Part shown: positions 1 to 6,007 of the stretch, piece by piece | How positions within the stretch are numbered: position 1 is the first letter of the stretch | Layout: every line of letters begins with the position of its first letter | Assembly (NCBI GenBank): GCA_023389455.1 | Contig: JAEWEJ010000255.1 | Span: forward strand, 1 to 9,318 | Direction of reading: 5' to 3' | DNA from: Actinomycetes bacterium | GTDB taxonomy: Bacteria; Actinomycetota; Actinomycetes; Actinomycetales; Cellulomonadaceae | DNA: 9,318 nucleotides | Translations under genes and position numbers: made by a program | The notes under the pieces: generated by a model | Seen by the model: the letters and a program-made list of their open reading frames with translations, nothing else | Database searches by the model: none | What the model was told of the DNA's origin: nothing

Positions 1-1383
1 CTCCCGGCGGACGGCGACCCGTCGACCCTCGACCTGGACGCCCACCACGCGCTGGCCCGCGAGGCCGCGGCGGCCGGCACCGTCCTGCTGCGCAACGAGC
101 CGGTCGACGGCGCCCCGCTGCTGCCGCTGGCGGGCACCGCCGGGCTCCTCGTCGTCGGGGAGCTCGCCCGCACCCCGCGCTACCAGGGCTCCGGGTCGTC
201 GCAGGTCACGCCCACGCGCCTGGACGACGCGCTCGGTGCGCTGCGCGCCGTCGACCCGACGATCGCGTTCGCCCCCGGGTTCACGGTGGCCGGCGGCCCC
301 GACGGCGACGACGACGCCCTGCTCGCGCAGGCGGTCGAGGCGGCACGCACGGCCGGGACCGTCGTCGCGTTCCTGGGGCTGCCCGGGCCCGACGAGTCCG
401 AGGGCTACGACCGTCCCCGGCTGGGGCTGCCGGACAGCCAGCTGCGCCTCCTCGCCGCCCTCGCCGAGGTGAACCCGAGGGTCGTGGTCGTGCTCGCCAA
501 CGGCTCGGCGGTGAGCGTCACGCCGTGGCGCGACCACGTGGCCGCGATCCTCGAGACCTGGCTCGGCGGGCAGGCGGGCGGGTCCGCCGTGGCGGACGTC
601 CTGCTCGGCGTGCGGGAGCCGGGCGGCCGGCTCACCGAGACGATCCCGCACCGGATCGAGGACACCCCCGCCTTCGGCAGCTTCCCCGGCGAGGCGGGTC
701 GGGTGCGCTACGGCGAGGGCGTGCTGGTGGGGTACCGCTGGTACGACACGCGCGTCATGGACGTCGCCTACCCCTTCGGGCACGGCCTGGGGTACACCAC
801 GTGGGCGTACGACGGCCTGCGCGTCGGGGTCCACGGCGAGGGCGCCGACGTGCGCCTGGACGTCACCGTCACGGTGACGAACACGGGGGCTCGCGCCGGG
901 CGCGAGGTGGTGCAGGTGTACGTGCGCGACCCCGAGGCGGCGGTCGTGCGGCCGACCCGCGAGCTGCGCGCGTTCGCCCCGGTCGACCTGGAACCGGGTG
1001 CGTCGCGCGAGGTGACGTTCACCCTCGGCGCGCGTGCGCTGTCCTACTGGCACCCCGGGCTGCGGAGGTGGGTCGTCGAGAGCGGGCGGTTCGTGATCGA
1101 GGTGGGCGCGTCGTCGCGCGACGTGCGGGCGTCGGCCGCCGTCGACGTGGTCGGCGAGCCGATGTGGGGCGAGCTGACGGGTGACTCGACGCTCGCGGAG
1201 TGGATGGAGCACCCCGTCGGCTCGCGGGTGCTGGCCTCGGCGCTCGAGGGCGCCGGGCTGCCGGACCTCGACCCGACCGTCGCGGCGATGGTCGCGCAGA
1301 TGCCGCTGCGGGTCATCGCCGACCTGGGCGTCCAGGGGATGACGCCGCAGGACGTCGACACGCTGGTGGCCGCGACCCGCTGA
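1..1383 (+). CDS. Glycoside hydrolase family 3 (beta-glucosidase-type), C-terminal part, 5' truncated
   Basis: The reading frame is open from the first base and ends at TGA 1381-1383, leaving 460 residues. Three GH3 parts are visible. The (alpha/beta)6 sandwich domain covers about residues 20-265, with the REAAAAGTVLLRNE entry, a YQGSGSS loop near 61-67, SEGYDR at 133-138 and PGGRLTETIP. The SEGYDR region carries the general acid/base glutamate in several characterised GH3 beta-glucosidases. The VRYGEGVLVGYRWYD and YPFGHGLGYTTW motifs then lead into a fibronectin-III-like domain at about 275-370. Last comes an actinobacterial-style tail (STLAEWMEHPVGSRVL onward). The N-terminal TIM barrel with the catalytic aspartate lies outside the window. 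Family members hydrolyse terminal beta-glucosyl or related residues from oligosaccharides. The exact sugar, and whether a signal peptide exists, cannot be told here. The family call is firm; the substrate is inference. Confidence 0.93.
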   Translation, partial: LPADGDPSTLDLDAHHALAREAAAAGTVLLRNEPVDGAPLLPLAGTAGLLVVGELARTPRYQGSGSSQVTPTRLDDALGALRAVDPTIAFAPGFTVAGGPDGDDDALLAQAVEAARTAGTVVAFLGLPGPDESEGYDRPRLGLPDSQLRLLAALAEVNPRVVVVLANGSAVSVTPWRDHVAAILETWLGGQAGGSAVADVLLGVREPGGRLTETIPHRIEDTPAFGSFPGEAGRVRYGEGVLVGYRWYDTRVMDVAYPFGHGLGYTTWAYDGLRVGVHGEGADVRLDVTVTVTNTGARAGREVVQVYVRDPEAAVVRPTRELRAFAPVDLEPGASREVTFTLGARALSYWHPGLRRWVVESGRFVIEVGASSRDVRASAAVDVVGEPMWGELTGDSTLAEWMEHPVGSRVLASALEGAGLPDLDPTVAAMVAQMPLRVIADLGVQGMTPQDVDTLVAATR

Positions 1384-1405
1384 GGCCGGACCGGCGGACC
1401 GACCG

Positions 1406-1459
1406 ACCGCCGGCGGGTGCGGGCACGTCCCTCACGGACGTCCCGCACCCGCCGGCGGT
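1406..1459. terminator. Long inverted repeat, probable bidirectional terminator between GH3 gene and clpB
   Basis: The 18-base arm at 1406-1423 is the exact reverse complement of 1442-1459. After one unpaired C (1424), a further 6 bp pair (ACGTCC 1425-1430 with GGACGT 1436-1441) around the loop CTCAC. The stem therefore totals 24 bp. It starts 22 bases after the GH3 stop and ends 2 bases before the clpB stop, exactly between two convergent genes. No T-tract follows on either strand, which is common for actinobacterial hairpin terminators. The structure is seen directly; the terminator role is inferred from position. Confidence 0.85.
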
Positions 1460-1461
1460 GC

Positions 1462-4065
1462 TCAGCGCGTGGCGGTGACCGTCAGGCCGCCGTCGGCGAG
1501 GTCGACGCGCAGCGCGTCGCCGTCGTGGACCTCCCCCGCGAGCAGCGCGCGGGCCAGACGGTCGCCGATCTCCTTCTGCACCAGCCGGCGCAGCGGCCGC
1601 GCCCCGTACGCCGGGTCGTAGCCCTCGAGCGCGAGCCACTCGCGCGCCCCCTCGGACACGTCGAGCGTGAGGCGCCGGTCGGACAGGCGCCGGGCCAGCG
1701 ACGCGACCTGCAGGTCGACGATCTGCCCGATCTCCTCCAGCGTGAGGGCGTCGAACAGCACGATGTCGTCGAGCCGGTTGAGGAACTCCGGCTTGAACGC
1801 CGAGCGCACGGCGCCCATGACCGCCTCACGCTTCGCGGCGTCGTCCAGCACGGGGTCGACGAGGAACTGCGAGCCGAGGTTCGACGTCAGCACGAGGATG
1901 ACGTTGCGGAAGTCGACCGTGCGGCCCTGGCCGTCGGTCAGCCGACCGTCGTCGAGCACCTGCAGCAGGATGTCGAAGACCTCGGGGTGCGCCTTCTCGA
2001 CCTCGTCGAGCAGCACGACGGAGTAGGGGCGCCGGCGCACGGCCTCGGTGAGCTGGCCACCCTCCTCGTAGCCCACGTACCCGGGGGGCGCACCGACCAG
2101 GCGCGCGACCGAGTGCTTCTCGCCGTACTCCGACATGTCGATGCGGACCATGGCGCGCTCGTCGTCGAACAGGAAGTCCGCGAGCGCCTTCGCCAGCTCG
2201 GTCTTGCCGACACCCGTGGGGCCGAGGAACAGGAACGAGCCGGTGGGCCGGTCGGGGTCCGAGATGCCGGCGCGCGCCCGGCGCACCGCGTCGGAGACCG
2301 CCGCGACGGCCTTCGTCTGGCCGATCAGGCGCTCGCCGAGCACCTCCTCCATGCGCAGCAGCTTCTGGGTCTCGCCCTCCAGCAGCCGCCCGGCCGGGAT
2401 GCCCGTCCACGCGGCGACGACCTCGGCGACCTCGTCGGGCCCGACCTTCTCCGCGATCATCGGCGTCTGCTCGGTCGCGAGCTCGGTGTCCTCCGCGGCC
2501 TCGGACTCCTCGGCGTGCGCGATCTCCTTCTCCACGGCCGGGATCTCGCCGTAGAGCAGGCGCCCGGCGGTCGCGAGGTCGCCCTCGCGCTGGGCGCGCT
2601 CGGCGTCGGCGCGCAGCTGGTCGAGACGGGCCCGCAGGTCGCCGACGAGGTTGTGCCCGGCCTTCTCCTTCTCCCAGCGGGCGTTGAGCGCGGCGAGCTC
2701 CTCACGGCGGTCGGCCAGGTCGGCGCGCAGCCGCTCCAGCCGGTCGAGCGAGGCCGGGTCGTCGGACTCCGACAGCACGACCTCCTCCATCTCCAGGCGC
2801 GTGACGGCGCGCTGCAGCTCGTCGATCTCCACCGGGGAGGAATCGAGCTCCATGCGCAGCCGGGACGCGGCCTCGTCGACGAGGTCGATGGCCTTGTCGG
2901 GGAGCTGGCGCCCGGTGATGTACCGGTCGGACAGCGTCGCGGCGGCGACCAGCGCGGAGTCCGCGATGGTGACCTTGTGGTGCGCCTCGTAGCGCTCCTT
3001 GAGGCCGCGCAGGATCGCGATGGTGTCCTCGACCGAGGGCTCCCCGACGAAGACCTGCTGGAAGCGGCGCTCCAGGGCCGGGTCCTTCTCGATGCGCTCG
3101 CGGTACTCGTCGAGCGTGGTGGCGCCGACCAGGCGCAGCTCGCCGCGCGCGAGCATGGGCTTGAGCATGTTGCCCGCGTCCATGGCGCCCTCGCCGCCGG
3201 CACCCGCGCCGACGACCGTGTGCAGCTCGTCGATGAAGGTGACGACCTGCCCGTCGGACGCGGTGATCTCCTCCAGGACGGCCTTGAGCCGCTCCTCGAA
3301 CTCGCCGCGGTACTTGGCGCCCGCGACCATCGACGCGAGGTCGAGCGAGACGAGCTTCTTGTCCCGCAGCGACTCGGGCACGTCGCCCGCGACGATGCGC
3401 TGCGCGAGGCCCTCGACGACGGCGGTCTTGCCGACGCCCGGCTCACCGATCAGCACGGGGTTGTTCTTGGTGCGCCGCGAGAGCACCTGCACGACGCGGC
3501 GGATCTCGGCGTCGCGGCCGATCACGGGGTCGAGCTTGCCGTCGCGCGCCCGCTGCGTGAGGTCGACGCCGTACTTCTCGAGCGCCTTGTAGGTGCCCTC
3601 GGGGTTGGGGCTGGTCACCCGGGCGTTGCCGCGCACGGTGGGCAGCGCGGCCAGCAGGGCGTCACGGGACGCACCGACGGAACGCAGCGCGTCGGCGACG
3701 CCGGACTGCCCGGCGGCCAGGCCGATGAGCAGGTGCTCGGTGGACACGTAGTCGTCACCGAGGCTGCGCGCCTCGGCGTTGGCGGCCTCCAGCGCGGCGG
3801 CCGTCTGGCGCGACGCGGACGGCTGCGCGACGGACGACCCGGTGGAGGAGGGCAGGTTGACGAGGATCCCGCGCACCGCGCGACCGAGCTGCCGACGGTC
3901 GGCGCCGACCGCGTCGAGCAGGGCGTTGGCGACGCCGCCCTCGTCCTGCTGGAGGAGGGCGTTGAGGACGTGCGCCGGCTCGAGCTGCGGGTTGCCGGCG
4001 GCGCTCGCCTGGGCGATCGCGTCGCCCAGCGCCTCCTGCGAGCGGGTGGTGAACTTCGCGTCCAA
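1462..4065 (-). CDS. clpB: ATP-dependent chaperone ClpB (Hsp100 disaggregase)
   Basis: The 867-residue product is a complete class I Clp/Hsp100 protein; E. coli ClpB has 857. It works in the cytoplasm with DnaK/DnaJ/GrpE, threading aggregated proteins through a hexameric pore. Visible in order are the Clp N-domain (about 1-145), the first AAA+ domain, a coiled-coil M-domain (about 410-530, rich in Glu/Arg/Leu), the second AAA+ domain and the D2-small C-terminus. The first AAA+ domain has Walker A GEPGVGKT (K213), Walker B FIDE (E280) and the KYRGEFEERL pore loop. The second has GPTGVGKT (K621), LLDE (E688), the PPGYVGYEEGG pore loop, TSNLGS and GARPLRR. No ClpP-binding IGF/L loop was seen, as expected for ClpB. 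The TTG at 4065-4063 is chosen because the protein then begins DAKFTTRSQEAL, like actinobacterial homologues, and GGAGG lies 6 bases upstream. A longer frame from TTG 4176 would run through the promoter and operator. Upstream lies a HAIR operator, so heat-shock control by HspR is likely. Confidence 0.97.
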   Translation of the reverse strand: MDAKFTTRSQEALGDAIAQASAAGNPQLEPAHVLNALLQQDEGGVANALLDAVGADRRQLGRAVRGILVNLPSSTGSSVAQPSASRQTAAALEAANAEARSLGDDYVSTEHLLIGLAAGQSGVADALRSVGASRDALLAALPTVRGNARVTSPNPEGTYKALEKYGVDLTQRARDGKLDPVIGRDAEIRRVVQVLSRRTKNNPVLIGEPGVGKTAVVEGLAQRIVAGDVPESLRDKKLVSLDLASMVAGAKYRGEFEERLKAVLEEITASDGQVVTFIDELHTVVGAGAGGEGAMDAGNMLKPMLARGELRLVGATTLDEYRERIEKDPALERRFQQVFVGEPSVEDTIAILRGLKERYEAHHKVTIADSALVAAATLSDRYITGRQLPDKAIDLVDEAASRLRMELDSSPVEIDELQRAVTRLEMEEVVLSESDDPASLDRLERLRADLADRREELAALNARWEKEKAGHNLVGDLRARLDQLRADAERAQREGDLATAGRLLYGEIPAVEKEIAHAEESEAAEDTELATEQTPMIAEKVGPDEVAEVVAAWTGIPAGRLLEGETQKLLRMEEVLGERLIGQTKAVAAVSDAVRRARAGISDPDRPTGSFLFLGPTGVGKTELAKALADFLFDDERAMVRIDMSEYGEKHSVARLVGAPPGYVGYEEGGQLTEAVRRRPYSVVLLDEVEKAHPEVFDILLQVLDDGRLTDGQGRTVDFRNVILVLTSNLGSQFLVDPVLDDAAKREAVMGAVRSAFKPEFLNRLDDIVLFDALTLEEIGQIVDLQVASLARRLSDRRLTLDVSEGAREWLALEGYDPAYGARPLRRLVQKEIGDRLARALLAGEVHDGDALRVDLADGGLTVTATR

Positions 4066-4071
4066 CGAGGA

Positions 4072-4076
4072 CCTCC
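4072..4076 (-). promoter_or_regulatory. Ribosome binding site that fixes the clpB TTG start
   Basis: On the minus strand GGAGG lies 6 bases before TTG (4065-4063). No ATG or GTG start near the conserved N-terminus competes with it, so this site decides the unusual TTG initiation. Confidence 0.8.
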
Positions 4077-4125
4077 GTGGGGTGGTGCACCTGTCGTCTG
4101 TGTCGTCGACAAGGTCAACGACGGC

Positions 4126-4154
4126 CGAAGTTGAGTCTATTCCGCTCAACTTCG
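4126..4154. promoter_or_regulatory. HAIR element (HspR operator) upstream of clpB
   Basis: Perfect 10-base arms, CGAAGTTGAG (4126-4135) and CTCAACTTCG (4145-4154), flank a 9-base spacer. Read on the clpB strand the core is GTTGAGC-N7-ACTCAAC. This matches 11 of 14 positions of the HspR-associated inverted repeat CTTGAGT-N7-ACTCAAG, with both TTGAG/CTCAA half-sites intact. HspR is a MerR-family repressor that acts with DnaK and is known to control dnaK and clpB in Streptomyces and other actinobacteria. The element ends 60 bases before the clpB start codon and about 110 bases before the divergent phosphatase gene. The inverted repeat is seen; HspR binding is inferred, and hspR is not in the window. 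Confidence 0.85.
4134..4139 (-). promoter_or_regulatory. Candidate -10 box of the clpB promoter inside the HAIR
   Basis: On the minus strand TAGACT fits the TANNNT pattern and lies inside the HAIR, so HspR bound there would block RNA polymerase. A poor -35 candidate, TGGCGA, lies 17 bases upstream. The predicted transcript would start near 4127 and carry a leader of about 60 bases holding the ribosome binding site. The -35 match is weak, so the call is tentative. Confidence 0.4.
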
Positions 4155-4226
4155 GGTCGCCATCCGCCGGGCCCAACCGTCACCCGCTCGACACGCCTGC
4201 GTCGTCCGCACGACACCTCACCTGCC

Positions 4227-4232
4227 TAGCGT
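4227..4232 (+). promoter_or_regulatory. Candidate -10 box for the histidine phosphatase gene
   Basis: TAGCGT, a frequent actinobacterial -10 form, lies 32 bases before the ATG at 4265 in the region divergent from clpB. It would give a leader of roughly 26 bases. No convincing -35 was found, and the putative Shine-Dalgarno stretch (GCGGGG, 4254-4259) is weak. Confidence 0.3.
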
Positions 4233-4264
4233 CGGCCGCGACACCGACCGAGAGCGGGGCACCG

Positions 4265-4921
4265 ATGACCCTCACGCTGACCCTCGTCCGCCACGGACGC
4301 ACCCACTTCAACGCACGCCGGATCCTGCAGGGCCGCTGCGACTCCCCCCTGACGCGCGACGGCCGCGCCGGGGTGCGCACCACCGCCCGGCACCTCGCGG
4401 GCACACCGTTCACCGCCGCCTGGTCCTCCCCGTCGGGACGTGCCGTGGCCACGGCCGTCGAGCTGTTGCGCCACCACCCGGACGTCCCGCTGCGCACCGA
4501 CCGCGGGCTGCTCGAGTACGCGTTCGGCGTGTACGAGCAGAGGCCGGAGCGTGTCCTCGACCAGGTGGTCGCCTGGCCCGACCTGGTGACCGACGTCCTG
4601 GCCGGCACGCACCCCGGGCTGCCGGGCGGGGAGACCGGCGCCGACTTCATGGACCGCACCCGTGACGTGTTCGCGCGCCTGGCCGCCGCGCACCCCGAGG
4701 GCCACGTGCTGGTCGTCGGGCACGGGCTGGCGCTCGGCGCGTACCTCGCGACCGTCGACGAGGTCGGGCTGGTCCCGCTGCCCAACGCCTCGGTGTCCAC
4801 CGTCGAGGTGGCCCCGGACGGTGCGGCCCGCATCACGTCCCTCGCGCTCGACGTCGCCGGCTCCGGCCACGTCGCGGCCCGGCCCATGCGCACCCCGACG
4901 CCGGTGCCGTCCGTCGCCTGA
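4265..4921 (+). CDS. Histidine phosphatase family protein (phosphoglycerate mutase-like)
   Basis: The 218-residue product begins MTLTLTLVRHGRT, with the RHG signature at R9-H10-G11; H10 is the histidine phosphorylated in this superfamily. Other expected catalytic positions are present: R59 in SSPSGRA, E84 in the LLEYAFG segment (usual acid/base region) and H153 in VVGHGLALG. The sequence after E84 reads FGVYEQ rather than the common G-x-WEG of small-molecule mutases and phosphatases. The last 25 or so residues look like a loose tail. No signal peptide or membrane segment is seen, so it is probably cytoplasmic. Members dephosphorylate sugar phosphates, phosphoglycerate, nucleotides or cofactor precursors, and the substrate cannot be chosen from sequence. 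It is divergent from clpB and followed by a terminator hairpin, so it is probably monocistronic. Confidence 0.9.
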   Translation: MTLTLTLVRHGRTHFNARRILQGRCDSPLTRDGRAGVRTTARHLAGTPFTAAWSSPSGRAVATAVELLRHHPDVPLRTDRGLLEYAFGVYEQRPERVLDQVVAWPDLVTDVLAGTHPGLPGGETGADFMDRTRDVFARLAAAHPEGHVLVVGHGLALGAYLATVDEVGLVPLPNASVSTVEVAPDGAARITSLALDVAGSGHVAARPMRTPTPVPSVA

Positions 4922-4931
4922 CCGCGCGACG

Positions 4932-4970
4932 CCACCCGGTCGGCCGACCCCGCGGTCGGCCACCGGGTGG
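4932..4970 (+). terminator. Hairpin terminator after the histidine phosphatase gene
   Basis: CCACCCGGT (4932-4940) pairs with ACCGGGTGG (4962-4970), and GGCCGACC (4942-4949) pairs with GGTCGGCC (4954-4961). One unpaired C lies at 4941 and the loop is CCGC. The 17-bp GC-rich stem starts 10 bases after the phosphatase stop. There is no T-tract. The 3' arm covers the GTG codons at 4967 and 4970, which argues against either being the start of the next gene. Confidence 0.75.
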
Positions 4971-4981
4971 TGCACGCGTGC

Positions 4982-4993
4982 GAGGATCACCGC
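4982..4993 (+). promoter_or_regulatory. Start signal for the alpha/beta hydrolase: SD-like GAGGA or leaderless -10 GAGGAT
   Basis: GAGGA (4982-4986) lies 7 bases before GTG 4994, good spacing for a ribosome binding site. The same bases, GAGGAT (4982-4987), followed by 6 bases and GTG, also resemble a leaderless -10 box like the one before trmB. A promoter is needed nearby because a terminator hairpin ends at 4970. Either reading supports GTG 4994 as the start; which applies is open. Confidence 0.45.
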
Positions 4994-6007
4994 GTGGTCG
5001 ACGACGAGGACGCCCGCCCGACGCCCGGGACCTGGGAGGACGAGCGCACCGACGTGCTCGCCGGCCCCTGGCGGGCCCGCACCCTGCACCTGCGCCCCGA
5101 CGCGGTCGCCCGCCGCACCGGCGTCGACCCGGTGGCCACGCTCGTGCGGCGCGTCCGTGACACGGACGCCCCGCAGACCCGCCGCGCCGTGCTCCACCTG
5201 CACGGCTTCGTCGACTACTTCTTCCACCCGCACGTGGGTGACGCACTGGCCGCCGCGGGGTACGACACCTACGCCCTGGACCTGCGGGACCACGGCCGGT
5301 CCATCCGGCCTGGCCGGCCGCCCAACGAGACCACCGACCTCGCCGCGTACGCCGAGGAGATCGACGCGGCCGTCCGCCTGCTGCGCCGCGACCACGACGT
5401 GCTCGTGCTCATGGGCCACTCCACCGGCGGGCTGACGGCCGCGCTGTGGGCCGACGCCCGCCGCGGCCTCGGCCTGGTCGACGCCCTCGTGCTCAACTCC
5501 CCGTGGCTCGACCTGCGCGGCTCGCTGTTCGAGCGGACCCTGCTGACCCGCATGATCGACCTCGTGGGCGGCCGCGCACCGCGGATCCCGCTGCGCGGCA
5601 TCGCGCCGCACTACGGCCGGGCGCTGCACCGCGACACCGGCGGGGAGTGGGACTACGACCTCGCCTGGAAGCCGCACGACGGCTTCCCCGTCCACGCCGG
5701 GTTCGCCCGCACGGTGCGCCGCGCGCACGCCCGCGTCGCCCGCGGGCTCGCCGTCGACGTCCCGGTGCTGGTGCTCGCCTCCGACGCCGCGGGACCGGAC
5801 GACCGCCACCACGACGCGCTGCTGGCCACCGACTCGGTGCTCGACCCCGCCCAGATCGCCCGCCGCGCGCACCGCCTCGGCGACGACGTCACGTACGTCG
5901 AGGTGGCCGGCGGGGCGCACGACCTGGCCCTGTCGGCGCCGCCCGTGCGCGAGCGCTACCTGCGCGAGGTCACCGACTTCCTGGCGTCCCGCCTGCCGCC
6001 TCGCTGA
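4994..6007 (+). CDS. Alpha/beta hydrolase (serine hydrolase, lysophospholipase/S33-like)
   Basis: The 337-residue product has a full alpha/beta-hydrolase signature: HLHGFVDYFF oxyanion-hole region, DLRDHGRS, and the nucleophile elbow GHSTGG with S143. The likely acid is D264 in VLASDAAG and the likely base is H309 in GGAHDLALS, in the expected order and spacing. A long insertion between S143 and D264 would form a lid. No signal peptide is evident, so a cytoplasmic enzyme is likely. Homologues are usually labelled lysophospholipase, monoacylglycerol lipase or serine aminopeptidase S33, but these labels do not settle the substrate. GTG 4994 is preferred over in-frame GTG 4967 and 4970, which lie in the terminator arm. 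The 3' end overlaps the convergent transporter gene by 38 bases. Confidence 0.9.
   Translation: MVDDEDARPTPGTWEDERTDVLAGPWRARTLHLRPDAVARRTGVDPVATLVRRVRDTDAPQTRRAVLHLHGFVDYFFHPHVGDALAAAGYDTYALDLRDHGRSIRPGRPPNETTDLAAYAEEIDAAVRLLRRDHDVLVLMGHSTGGLTAALWADARRGLGLVDALVLNSPWLDLRGSLFERTLLTRMIDLVGGRAPRIPLRGIAPHYGRALHRDTGGEWDYDLAWKPHDGFPVHAGFARTVRRAHARVARGLAVDVPVLVLASDAAGPDDRHHDALLATDSVLDPAQIARRAHRLGDDVTYVEVAGGAHDLALSAPPVRERYLREVTDFLASRLPPR

Noticed and set aside
1417..4134. A 905-codon + strand open frame lying antisense to nearly all of clpB.
   Set aside because: It mirrors the clpB frame. High third-position GC removes stops from the antisense frame, and the product is Arg/Gly/Val/Asp-rich low-complexity sequence with no domain. 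ClpB on the other strand is unmistakable.
3779..4264. A 162-residue N-terminal extension of the phosphatase in the same frame.
   Set aside because: It would overlap clpB, its ribosome binding site and the HAIR. The RHG motif comes directly after ATG 4265, as normal for the family.
4226..5920. Long minus-strand open frame (564 codons) opposite the phosphatase and alpha/beta hydrolase genes.
   Set aside because: It is repetitive Val/Gly/Arg/His-rich shadow translation. It crosses the terminator hairpin and two genes with intact catalytic motifs.
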